From the NCBI GenBank assembly GCA_001769215.1, contig MEOL01000043.1:1-64000 (forward strand): a stretch of 64,000 nt of DNA. The letters run 5' to 3'. Positions 45,437 through 54,025 of this stretch are shown piece by piece. The notes beneath the pieces are model-generated. The model ran no database searches, was not told the origin of the DNA, and saw only the letters and a list, made by a program, of their open reading frames with translations. Made by a program: the position numbers and the translations under genes. The first letter of the stretch is position 1. Every line of letters begins with the position of its first letter. The stretch is from Bacteroidetes bacterium GWF2_41_31. GTDB taxonomy: Bacteria > Bacteroidota > Bacteroidia > Bacteroidales > F082.

Positions 45437-46258
45437 ATGGCACAACGTGAATGGAAATCAATGCACGAATTCGAAGAAATAAAGCTCGAATACTGGAATC
45501 ACATCGCCAAAATCACCATCAACCGACCACGTTTTTACAACGCTTTTACTCCTGCAACCACAACTGAAATGGCCATTTCACTCGAAATGCTGCGCGAAGA
45601 ACAGGATGTTTATACCATCATCCTTACCGGTGAAGGCGACAAGGCTTTTTGCAGTGGCGGCGACCAAAATGTGAAAGGAAAAGGGGGTTACATTGGCAAG
45701 GATGGCATACCCCGTCTAAACGTGTTGGATGTCCAACGCAAAATCCGCTCTATGCCAAAACCTGTGATCGCCATGGTAAATGGTTTCGCCATTGGTGGCG
45801 GTCATGTGCTGCATGTGGTTTGCGATATAACCATCGCGTCAGAAAATGCGCGCTTCGGACAAACCGGTCCAAAAGTAGGGAGTTTTGATGCAGGCCTGGG
45901 ATCTTCGTATCTGGCAAGCATTGTAGGACAGAAAAAAGCACGTGAAATCTGGTTTTTGAATAAACAATATACGGCAATGGAGGCCCTCGATATGGGGTTA
46001 GTAAACAAAGTAGTTCCTCTCGATCAGCTGGAAGATGAGACCGTTGAGTGGTGCCTCACCATGCATCAACGCAGTCCGATGGCGCTTAGGATGATAAAAC
46101 TGGGCATGAATGCAGAACTCGATGGCCAGATTGGTTTGCAGGAATTTGCCGGCAACGCCACCTTGCTATACTATCTTACCGACGAAGCCCAGGAGGGTAA
46201 ACAGGCCTTTCTCGAGAAACGGGATCCTGATTTTCATCAATACCCGAAATTTCCCTGA
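45437..46258 (+). CDS. menB: 1,4-dihydroxy-2-naphthoyl-CoA synthase
   Basis: Crotonase-fold enzyme of 273 residues closing the naphthoate ring from o-succinylbenzoyl-CoA. Typical segments: [46 protein letters not shown] (oxyanion hole) and the C-terminal [13 protein letters not shown]. The Gly-rich [13 protein letters not shown] loop is characteristic of MenB. It is followed by menA after 7 bases. Confidence 0.97.
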   Translation: MAQREWKSMHEFEEIKLEYWNHIAKITINRPRFYNAFTPATTTEMAISLEMLREEQDVYTIILTGEGDKAFCSGGDQNVKGKGGYIGKDGIPRLNVLDVQRKIRSMPKPVIAMVNGFAIGGGHVLHVVCDITIASENARFGQTGPKVGSFDAGLGSSYLASIVGQKKAREIWFLNKQYTAMEALDMGLVNKVVPLDQLEDETVEWCLTMHQRSPMALRMIKLGMNAELDGQIGLQEFAGNATLLYYLTDEAQEGKQAFLEKRDPDFHQYPKFP

Positions 46259-46265
46259 TCGCTGA

Positions 46266-47180
46266 ATGAAACAGTCAAAACCGAATCAAGTGAATTCATG
46301 GGTTAAAGCGGCCCGGTTGCGTACCTTGCCATTGGCGTTGTCGAGTGTGATCCTGGGTAGTTTTCTTGCCATAGGTTCCGCCTCCTATAAACCTGGTGTT
46401 ATAGCACTGGCCTTACTTACCACCCTGATCTTACAGATTCTCTCCAATTTTGCCAATGATTATGGCGATGCGGTAAAAGGCACCGACAACGAACATCGGT
46501 TGGGACCGGTAAGGACTGTGCAGAGTGGTGAAATCAGCCAAAAGGAGATGCGGCGGGGAATACTTATTTCAGTTGTCCTGGCTTTGGTTTCAGGCATGCT
46601 CTTAATTTATCTGAGTTTAGGCGACCAATGGATCACGGGCCTCTTTTTTTTGGTGTTGGGGATTGGCTCCATCGCGGCAGCCATCAAATATGTGGTCGGA
46701 AACAATGCCTATGGTTACCGTGGCTTCGGTGATATATTTGTCTTCCTCTTTTTCGGATTGCTGGGTGTTACAGGCACTTTCTATCTAAATGCCCATCACT
46801 TGCCCTGGAGCATTTGGCTACCAGCCTGTACAATGGGATTTTTCAGCACCGGGGTGCTGAACCTTAACAACATGCGTGACCTGGACAATGACCGGAATTC
46901 AGGTAAAATGACCATTCCTGTCAGGCTGGGTTCCATCGGGGCTTTTAATTACCATGCCATGCTCATCTCGCTTGGATGGATCGCCAGCCTCCTGTTTACG
47001 GTGATTCACTACCACGGAATCTGGCAACTCATGTATTTGGTCATGATCCCTTTTTTTATCACCGATTTAATAAAAATAAAAAACACGGTCGATAAACGCG
47101 AGCTGGATCCATTTCTGAAAAGGTTGGCATTAAACACGCTGGCTTTTACCATTTTATTTGGGATTGGTACTATTTTGTGA
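46266..47180 (+). CDS. menA: DHNA polyprenyltransferase
   Basis: A 304-residue integral membrane UbiA-family prenyltransferase with about eight or nine helices. It attaches the isoprenoid tail to 1,4-dihydroxy-2-naphthoate. The two Asp-rich motifs are NFANDYGDAVKGTD (first) and NNMRDLDNDRNSGKMT (second). It lies 7 bases after menB and 43 before menC. Confidence 0.95.
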   Translation: MKQSKPNQVNSWVKAARLRTLPLALSSVILGSFLAIGSASYKPGVIALALLTTLILQILSNFANDYGDAVKGTDNEHRLGPVRTVQSGEISQKEMRRGILISVVLALVSGMLLIYLSLGDQWITGLFFLVLGIGSIAAAIKYVVGNNAYGYRGFGDIFVFLFFGLLGVTGTFYLNAHHLPWSIWLPACTMGFFSTGVLNLNNMRDLDNDRNSGKMTIPVRLGSIGAFNYHAMLISLGWIASLLFTVIHYHGIWQLMYLVMIPFFITDLIKIKNTVDKRELDPFLKRLALNTLAFTILFGIGTIL

Positions 47181-47223
47181 TCTTGTACCAGATCAATATT
47201 TTTGTAATTTTACCTAAAAAAGG

Positions 47224-48285
47224 ATGCTTTCAGCCCGTTATTTTCCTTATCGTTTGCATTTTAAATTTGACGCAGGCACCTCACGTGGCGTACTTAAATT
47301 TAAGGATTCCTGGTTCATCGAAATTTGGGACAATGATGCGCCCGAAGTAATAGGAATGGGCGAATGTAGCCTGATCGAAGGATTAAGCCCCGACAGAATA
47401 TCGGATTTTGAACCCAAATTAAAAGAGGTCTGCAGCCAAATCAACAACCTGGACGAAAGCATCCAACATAGTCTGGTCGATTTTCCTGCCATACGTTTTG
47501 GGCTTGAGACTGCCAGACTTGATTTAAAAACAGGAGGTCAAAAAATTTTTTTTCCGTCAGAATTTACCAATGGGGAAGATTCTATTCCTATCAATGGGCT
47601 CATTTGGATGGGAAAATACGATGAGATGTTAAATAGGATCAGGATAAAAATTGATGCCGGGTTTCGTTGCCTTAAAATGAAAATCGGAGCCATCGCGTTT
47701 GACGACGAATTGAAACTCATTCAATTCATCCGGCAAGAATTTCCACCCGCTGACCTTGAACTCAGGTTAGATACCAACGGAGCCTTTGAGCCTGATGGCG
47801 CAATGAAAAAGCTGGAACAACTCGCCAACTACCATATTCACTCTATTGAACAGCCCATCAGGCAACGTCAGTGGGAAGCAATGGCTGAATTATGTCGGAA
47901 AAGTCCGATCCCCATCGCACTGGACGAGGAATTGATTGGCATCCGAAGCAGCAGTGAATTGGCAAGAATGCTTCAATTTATCAAGCCAAAATACATCATA
48001 ATCAAGCCCAGCCTGACAGGAGGATTGACCGTTGCCAACGGTTTTATACAGACTGCAGAAAACAACCATGTAAATTGGTGGGTTACTTCTGCTTTGGAAT
48101 CGAACATTGCGCTCAACACAATCGCACAATGGGTTTACACGTTGAAAAACCCTCTGCCCCAAGGGCTTGGCACTGGTCAATTGTTCAGTAACAATGTCGA
48201 TTGCCCACTCCGGGCTGATCAGGGCAGACTATATTACCAACCAGAGTGCTCCTGGAACCCGGGCAACTTTTCCCTCAAAACCTGA
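47224..48285 (+). CDS. menC: o-Succinylbenzoate synthase
   Basis: Enolase-superfamily dehydratase of 353 residues, forming o-succinylbenzoate from SHCHC. It shows CLKMKIGA (the KxK pair), LRLDTNGAF (metal Asp), IEQPI (Glu), ALDEEL (Asp) and IIKPSLTGG (second Lys). Nothing is missing. The stop lies 4 bases before the menE ATG. Confidence 0.95.
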   Translation: MLSARYFPYRLHFKFDAGTSRGVLKFKDSWFIEIWDNDAPEVIGMGECSLIEGLSPDRISDFEPKLKEVCSQINNLDESIQHSLVDFPAIRFGLETARLDLKTGGQKIFFPSEFTNGEDSIPINGLIWMGKYDEMLNRIRIKIDAGFRCLKMKIGAIAFDDELKLIQFIRQEFPPADLELRLDTNGAFEPDGAMKKLEQLANYHIHSIEQPIRQRQWEAMAELCRKSPIPIALDEELIGIRSSSELARMLQFIKPKYIIIKPSLTGGLTVANGFIQTAENNHVNWWVTSALESNIALNTIAQWVYTLKNPLPQGLGTGQLFSNNVDCPLRADQGRLYYQPECSWNPGNFSLKT

Positions 48286-48289
48286 CCTC

Positions 48290-49408
48290 ATGAACATCTA
48301 TTTCGAAAACAAGGAGTTTGACCGGACTCACTTTATTTCTTTTTGCCGTATACATTTGGATGTCAATGATTTTGAGGACTGGCGACAACAGATATTTGGC
48401 TTTTTCACGGAATGGCACAATTCATCTGACTTCATTACTGTTAAAACCTCAGGGTCAACCGGAGAGCCTAAACTTATTTCCATTGAAAAAAAACATGCTG
48501 TCATCAGTGCAAAAGCGACATTAAAATTCTTGGATATTCAGCCGGGAGGACTTGCCTGGCTTTGCCTTTCGGCAAATTATATCGCAGGCAAAATGATGAT
48601 TGTAAGGGCCTTGGTTGGAGGATTGGATTTATGGATATCAAAGCCTGAGTCACTCCCAACCTTTCCGGGCGCGAATAAAATAGCACTCGCGGCCATGGTT
48701 CCTCTTCAATTATCCAATCTGGCGGAGAAAAAAGACGGACTGAGTTTGATTGATGAAACAATTCACTCTGTGTTGATTGGCGGTGGAGCGCTTCCAAAGA
48801 TACTTGAGGACTCACTCAGGCAACTAACACATGCGTGTCTGTGGCATACTTATGGCATGACCGAGACCATCAGCCACATCGCGCTAAGAAAAGTAAATGG
48901 GAAGGAAAGATCTCCAACTTTTTCGGTGCTGCCAGGTGTGAAAATAGAAAAAAGCAAAACAGGGAATCTGGTTGTTGAATACCAGGACATCGGTATAACA
49001 AACCTTCATACCAACGATTTGGTTACACTATTTGCAGACGGTACTTTTTCAATTGATGGGCGTGCTGATTTTATCATCAACAGTGGAAGCATCAAAATCA
49101 ATCCGGTGCTAATAGAAAAAAAGTTGGAGGGTCATCTTCCCTGCCCGTTTTTTATCACAGGTTTGCCTGATCTTCATTTAGGTGAAAAGGCTGTTTTGTG
49201 CCTGGAGAACTCTGGTGAGTTGCTTCCAAAAATTTGTGAGCTTTGGAAAATAATCGAAGGCTTGGTTTCAAAACCTGAGATACCGCGTGAAATTCATTTC
49301 CTGGACCATTTTATCAGATCTGAAAATGGAAAATTAAAACGAGATACAACAGCTATATTGCTCAATACCAGAGCTAAAATTGCCAATCATAACTACCCTC
49401 AACAATAA
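48290..49408 (+). CDS. menE: o-Succinylbenzoate-CoA ligase
   Basis: AMP-forming ligase of 372 residues, short like other Bacteroidota MenE proteins. It has the phosphate loop VKTSGSTGEPKLI, the WHTYGMTETISH motif and the catalytic Lys near the C-terminus (SENGKLKRD). The ATG at 48290 comes 4 bases after the menC stop. It closes the men operon; 49409..49499 holds the promoter of the next gene. Confidence 0.93.
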   Translation: MNIYFENKEFDRTHFISFCRIHLDVNDFEDWRQQIFGFFTEWHNSSDFITVKTSGSTGEPKLISIEKKHAVISAKATLKFLDIQPGGLAWLCLSANYIAGKMMIVRALVGGLDLWISKPESLPTFPGANKIALAAMVPLQLSNLAEKKDGLSLIDETIHSVLIGGGALPKILEDSLRQLTHACLWHTYGMTETISHIALRKVNGKERSPTFSVLPGVKIEKSKTGNLVVEYQDIGITNLHTNDLVTLFADGTFSIDGRADFIINSGSIKINPVLIEKKLEGHLPCPFFITGLPDLHLGEKAVLCLENSGELLPKICELWKIIEGLVSKPEIPREIHFLDHFIRSENGKLKRDTTAILLNTRAKIANHNYPQQ

Positions 49409-49465
49409 TTTCGAATATTATGTAAGGAAATGTTAGAATTAATATGATTATACGAAAAATGATGC

Positions 49466-49473
49466 TAATTTTG
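49466..49473 (+). promoter_or_regulatory. -7 promoter box for the receiver gene
   Basis: TAATTTTG fits TAnnTTTG and lies 26 bases before the ATG at 49500. Confidence 0.5.
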
Positions 49474-49499
49474 AATCCTTTATTATATCCAATTCAGAC

Positions 49500-49892
49500 A
49501 TGATTACAAAAAGTACATATGATTTTTCAGGGAAAGTAATTTTAATTGTTGAAGACACAGAAACCAGCAACCGCTTTTACAACGCTGCGCTCAGCCGCAC
49601 AAATGCGACCCTTTTGTGGGCAATTAATGGTGATGAGGCTCTGAAAAAAGCGGAGGAAAATCCCAACATTGATGCCATTCTTCTTGATTTAAATTTGCCT
49701 GGAATCAGCGGTTTTGAAGTACTCAAGGTCATCAGAGAAAAAAATAAAGAGGTCTCGATCATTGTGCAAACAGCCTATGTCCTCTCCGGAGAGGAAGCGA
49801 CCTGTTTTGACCTGGGGGCGAGTGATTTTATAACCAAACCGATCATGCTCGATCATCTCTTGGGAACCCTTAATAAACACCTCACTAAATAA
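49500..49892 (+). CDS. Single-domain response regulator
   Basis: A 130-residue CheY-like receiver without output domain. The acidic pocket (Glu18, Asp19), phosphorylation site Asp63 (LLDLNLPG), Thr91 and Lys113 (ITKPI) are all present, so it should be phosphorylated. No histidine kinase is nearby. It ends one base before the stop codon of the convergent ATP-cone gene; the two 3' ends abut at 49892/49893 with no terminator between. Its partner kinase and target are unknown. Confidence 0.9.
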   Translation: MITKSTYDFSGKVILIVEDTETSNRFYNAALSRTNATLLWAINGDEALKKAEENPNIDAILLDLNLPGISGFEVLKVIREKNKEVSIIVQTAYVLSGEEATCFDLGASDFITKPIMLDHLLGTLNKHLTK

Positions 49893-50726
49893 TTAGCTTT
49901 CCCCGGTTATCAGAAGCGATTCGTTTAGGATTTTTTCAATTTGTTTCTCTGACTTCCCCAATTTTCGCAACAAATCAGTACTTTTCATTAGTGTTTTACA
50001 CAACACGACATTGTTTTCGAGTAAATAAAGTTTTTCTGCATTGGTTAACGATTGCAGTGCTGTTATCGGATAATAACCAACACGGTCAATCATATCGCGG
50101 AGGCTGTCTCCGGCAGGATAATCCCATGAAATCAACCTTAAACCTGAACAAACACCATACTGCAGGGCATCCTCGGTAAATCGGGTATTGGTCACAATCC
50201 AACCTTCATACTTAGTATTCTCCCCATTGGCTTCTTTTTCCCAGGCACTTTTCATATCCAGGAACCTGGAGTGTATATAAAGCGATACTTTCACATCACT
50301 TTTTCGACGTATATCGTTATGAAATTTGCATTCAACCATCACTCGCACACCCGGTTTATCGGCAACCACATCCAATTCATGCTCAACACATTTACCTTGC
50401 GAAATGATTCCTACCCGGGTACGATAACCTTGATCGTTCAGCAATTCTCCCACCAACTGTTCAAATGGATATCCTGTTGGCCCTAAGTCAATGATGGCTT
50501 TTTTTAATCGATACCTGCCTGCTGCTTTGGGCGATTTTTTACGTAACTGGGCATAAGCAAGCTTGTACAAGATATGGGTGCTCATGCCTTCTGTTACCTG
50601 TCCGGAAATATAGTCAACCACCGAGTCAATTTCATTATCACCTGCTCCCGACCTAAGCAATGATTTTCGCAATTTGTGAACGTCAAACTCATCTTTTTCA
50701 CCATTGCGTTTTGTTATCTTTTTCAT
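49893..50726 (-). CDS. ATP-cone protein fused to a restriction-type nuclease domain
   Basis: A 277-residue protein. Residues 1-90 are an ATP-cone (KKITKRNGEKDEFDVHKLRKSL, then AYAQLRKKSPKAAGRYRLK), the nucleotide-sensing domain of ribonucleotide reductases and NrdR. Residues about 85-200 look like a Mrr/PD-(D/E)xK nuclease: VEHELDVVAD with Asp119, then VECKF with Glu132 and Lys134. The C-terminal 50 residues are helical and may bind DNA. The mixture suggests a nuclease regulated by ATP or dATP. No methylase or other partner is adjacent, so DNA repair or defence is possible. I know of no defined function. Confidence 0.7.
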   Translation of the reverse strand: MKKITKRNGEKDEFDVHKLRKSLLRSGAGDNEIDSVVDYISGQVTEGMSTHILYKLAYAQLRKKSPKAAGRYRLKKAIIDLGPTGYPFEQLVGELLNDQGYRTRVGIISQGKCVEHELDVVADKPGVRVMVECKFHNDIRRKSDVKVSLYIHSRFLDMKSAWEKEANGENTKYEGWIVTNTRFTEDALQYGVCSGLRLISWDYPAGDSLRDMIDRVGYYPITALQSLTNAEKLYLLENNVVLCKTLMKSTDLLRKLGKSEKQIEKILNESLLITGES

Positions 50727-50769
50727 ATCTATTCCTTAACAAGGTTCGCCGCGTAAAGGTACAAAAAAA

Positions 50770-50798
50770 AAGCCCAACCCACAGGATGGGATGAGCTT
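50770..50798 (-). terminator. Terminator after the T9SS amylase gene
   Basis: On the minus strand AAGCTCATCCCA pairs with TGGGTTGGGCTT (one G:T pair, one mismatch) around a 5-base loop, followed by eight or more T residues. It lies about 190 bases past the amylase stop at 50985. The A-rich flank on the other side makes it possibly two-way. Confidence 0.75.
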
Positions 50799-50984
50799 CC
50801 AAAAAAAATGAACAATTACAGCTATCTTGTTATAAACTTTTTCTCAGTTAAATTTTGATAGGACTAAGATACACTCAAATTGATCGATAATCCTGATTTA
50901 CAAGCACAAATTTAGATGACATCCTGTAAAAAACATCCTGTACAACCTGGGGGGTCTGTTTTAAAACGATTGCAAATGCAAGTG

Positions 50985-53771
50985 CTATCTTTTAATAAAC
51001 CTGCTTATAACTGTTTTACCATCTTCCATCCGGGCACGTATCACATACAATCCGCCTTTATATGGTTGAGTATTGAGGACCGTTTCTGATGCACGATCGA
51101 CCTTTACCCTTTTCACTAATTGCCCAACCACATCATACAACTCAAGTTTTACCATTTTGCCGGTTGTGTTTATGTAGAGCACATCGTTAGTTGGATTTGG
51201 GTATAACATCAGAGTGTTTCCCTCTATCAATGATTCATCAATATCCAGGTAGGTGCCCTGGTTGAGTTTTTTTGTTGTATATAGATGGTATTCACCTGGT
51301 TGAAGAAGTATTGTTTCGTTTACATCAGAAACATCAATGGAGTCGTTGCTGAAGAAATCGTACCAAATACCTGCTTGCTGGAAGGCAGGATTCACAGAGC
51401 CTGCCGCCACATCAAAATTCCCAATGATGGTAACATTCATGGAAGAATGGTTTAGGTGAATGGTTTTTAATAAAGAATTTCCTCCAGCCAGCGAAAAATC
51501 GGTTGTGCTAAAAGCGGGTTCATTTTTTTTAATATCGATTAAGGCTTTGAATACATTATAAATCCTTTTCCTGTTTGCGTCCTGATAATACGACCATTTT
51601 ACGGGCTTGGGACTTAGGCGACAATCGTTGCTGATGGTACCATTTTCGCAGGTATTAATCGAATAGTCATAACCCAATTCACCAAATTGCCATATCATTT
51701 TAGGGCCGGGAACCGGAATAAAAAAGGCTGCAGCCGCTTCCACCCGGCTGAGTCCAGTGACGGGGTCTTTTACCGAATAGTTCCCACTTTGGTTGCCATA
51801 GGTTAAATTTTTGTACATCATGCGTTCTTCATCATGGCTTTCCATATAGCCTACCACATGGGGTTCACTCCACCCGCGATTTTTATAGGAGATCCAGGAC
51901 ACATCGCTTTCACTTCCATAGCCCATATCTGCCTGGGTATATGCCCTGTTCATGTTTCCCCACAAAAGAATGCCATTGTCGGCCAGTACTTTTTCTTCGG
52001 AATTGGCTGTTAGATGCTCAAAAATAACCAATGCATCGTCCTTGACATTCCATATCTGACCGGCCATGCGCTGTAGGATATTGATTCGCGACTGATCGTA
52101 ATCCCAGCCTTCCCCGGGTTTATTGGTAAATCCTTTGGTAAAATCGAAGCGGAAACCATCTATTTTGTATTCTTCTATCCAGTATTTGTTTACGCGATCG
52201 ACAAAATCTTTAGTCGCCTGGCTCTCATGGTTGAAATCGCTTCCCCAACTATAGGTCGGATTGGGTGATGTAACATTAAACCAGGGATTGTTGGCAGCAG
52301 GGCGGTTGTTTTCACCATCCCAGTACATCATGGCCAACGGACAGGTTCCATAAGCATGGTTAAGCACCATATCCATCAACACAGCGATGCCCCTTTTGTG
52401 ACATTCATCAATAAGCGCTTTTAAAGCATCCTTCGGACCATAGTATTTATCCACGGCAAAATAGTAGTTCGGATTGTATCCCCAGCTGTTGTTTCCTTCA
52501 AATTCGCTCACGGGCATTAGCTCAAGAGCATTAATACCAAGGTGAGCCAGATAGTCAAGCGTATCCATCACACTTTTAAAAGTACGAGCGGTAGTAAAGT
52601 CACGGACAAGCAACTCGTAAACAACCAGTTTTTCAGGATCAGGAGTGGTAAATGTATCGACCTGCCATGGATAGGGCTGCTGATCTGTTTGAAAAACGGT
52701 AGCAATACCGGATGTTTTCCCGGTAGGGTAATCAATCAGGTTTGGATAAGTAGCATTCGTAATGTAATGATCGTTCCAGGGATCGCTTACCTGATCGGCG
52801 TAGATATCGCCAACGCGGATATTTCCATCAATCAGGTATTGAAAAATATAAGGTTTCCCAACTTCCAGGTTATTTAGTTCAGTCCAAAAGTGCTTTCCGT
52901 CAGACGTTATTTTCATTTCGTTGGTTTCTTCAAGTTCCCAATCGCTAAAATCGCCAATGGCGAAAATGTATTCTTTTTCGGGAGCATAAAGGCTTAGTAT
53001 AACCGTGGTTTCATTTACATAATTAATACCATCCATTATTCCAGTCGGACGGTCTTCAATAACCGCGGGCTTTCGTACATATATATACAAACTGTCGGCA
53101 GCCGTATTGGCTGCACTTTTAGCAACCGCCTTTATCCAGTGTTTTCCGTAGCTATCGGCAACAAAAGCCGTAAAAAAGCTGGTTCCGGTACCTGCATAAA
53201 TTCTTACGTTATCCAGATAAACAATGGTGGAATCAGCCTCACTGCTATTTCCTGATATCTCAACCTGATCGTTTAACTGAACTACTGATGGACGGTTGGA
53301 AGGCAACGTAATCAATATATTGATGCCTCCAATACTGACATCATAAAAGATATCGCCTCCATCCTCTGTTTTCCCGGTTGCTGATCCATCGGTGTTTCGA
53401 AAAACAAAAGCCAGTTGTAGAATAGTTTCATCCTCCGGTACACCGTAATATTCACGAATTGATGGGGAAATAATCAACTGCCAAAGGTCGGTGCCGACAG
53501 GGCTCAATTTACATTCAGGGATGTTGGTTGTCCAACCGGCCTTTACATATTTCCAATCGGTGGATGATGAACTCAGGTTGGTAATCACTCCTGTATGTGC
53601 ATAAACATCGTCGGAAGTACCGGCAAGCCCACCACTACCCAATTGGGCATTAAATACAATGGTTACCTGATCCTGATCGGTAGGAAAGGCCGGATCAGCG
53701 GTGATTAATTGGGCATAGGAACCGGAAAGTCCGGCAACAACAAGGAAAAGGGCTAGGAAAACTTTCTTCAT
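50985..53771 (-). CDS. T9SS-exported alpha-amylase family protein (GH13)
   Basis: A 928-residue surface or secreted amylase for starch or maltodextrins. Order: signal peptide (1-20), N-terminal beta domain (about 25-150), a second Ig-like region (about 155-235), a CBM48-like region (245-340), the GH13 barrel (about 385-770) and a C-terminal T9SS sorting domain (about 850-928, LYPNPTNDVLYINTTG to the final SRFIKR). Catalytic residues: DMVLNH (467-472), nucleophile Asp543 in GFRFD, acid Glu585 in IFEH, and His646-Asp647 in ESHDEE. It is in the same locus as susC/susD, with a putative LacI operator 117 bases before the start. Confidence 0.92.
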   Translation of the reverse strand: MKKVFLALFLVVAGLSGSYAQLITADPAFPTDQDQVTIVFNAQLGSGGLAGTSDDVYAHTGVITNLSSSSTDWKYVKAGWTTNIPECKLSPVGTDLWQLIISPSIREYYGVPEDETILQLAFVFRNTDGSATGKTEDGGDIFYDVSIGGINILITLPSNRPSVVQLNDQVEISGNSSEADSTIVYLDNVRIYAGTGTSFFTAFVADSYGKHWIKAVAKSAANTAADSLYIYVRKPAVIEDRPTGIMDGINYVNETTVILSLYAPEKEYIFAIGDFSDWELEETNEMKITSDGKHFWTELNNLEVGKPYIFQYLIDGNIRVGDIYADQVSDPWNDHYITNATYPNLIDYPTGKTSGIATVFQTDQQPYPWQVDTFTTPDPEKLVVYELLVRDFTTARTFKSVMDTLDYLAHLGINALELMPVSEFEGNNSWGYNPNYYFAVDKYYGPKDALKALIDECHKRGIAVLMDMVLNHAYGTCPLAMMYWDGENNRPAANNPWFNVTSPNPTYSWGSDFNHESQATKDFVDRVNKYWIEEYKIDGFRFDFTKGFTNKPGEGWDYDQSRINILQRMAGQIWNVKDDALVIFEHLTANSEEKVLADNGILLWGNMNRAYTQADMGYGSESDVSWISYKNRGWSEPHVVGYMESHDEERMMYKNLTYGNQSGNYSVKDPVTGLSRVEAAAAFFIPVPGPKMIWQFGELGYDYSINTCENGTISNDCRLSPKPVKWSYYQDANRKRIYNVFKALIDIKKNEPAFSTTDFSLAGGNSLLKTIHLNHSSMNVTIIGNFDVAAGSVNPAFQQAGIWYDFFSNDSIDVSDVNETILLQPGEYHLYTTKKLNQGTYLDIDESLIEGNTLMLYPNPTNDVLYINTTGKMVKLELYDVVGQLVKRVKVDRASETVLNTQPYKGGLYVIRARMEDGKTVISRFIKR

Positions 53772-53887
53772 GATCGATTATTTGATGGATCACAAAGTTA
53801 AACAATATACCAGGGCCGGACGATCTGAAGGGGCTATTTGGACATCAATAATGTTAACCGATTGAATATGAATCATAACAAACTGAT

Positions 53888-53899
53888 GCAAACGATTGC
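53888..53899. promoter_or_regulatory. Putative LacI-family operator upstream of the amylase gene
   Basis: GCAAACGATTGC (arms GCAA and TTGC around ACGA) shares the 10-base core CAAACGATTG with the larger palindrome at 57462..57483. It lies 117 bases before the amylase ATG. The central CG is typical of LacI-family operators. The likely binder is the regulator at 62452..63459. Confidence 0.5.
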
Positions 53900-53972
53900 T
53901 AAAATTGAATGGGTTGCATCTATCGCTTTGTCAAAGCCAGTCTCATGAAAATTGAATCGTCTAAAACAAAAA

Positions 53973-54000
53973 AAGCCTTCCCTGAAAAGAGGGAAGGCTT
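53973..54000 (-). terminator. Terminator after the T9SS SusE/F-like gene
   Basis: Perfect 10-bp stem AAGCCTTCCC / GGGAAGGCTT, loop of 8, followed on the minus strand by a T-run (53967..53972). It lies 26 bases past the stop codon at 54026. Confidence 0.92.
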
Positions 54001-54025
54001 CGAATAGAAAATGACTTGTTAAAAT

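Noticed and set aside
50962-50972. AAACGATTG near the amylase stop as a third LacI operator
   Set aside because: It keeps 9 bases of the core but has no palindromic flanks and lies at a gene end.
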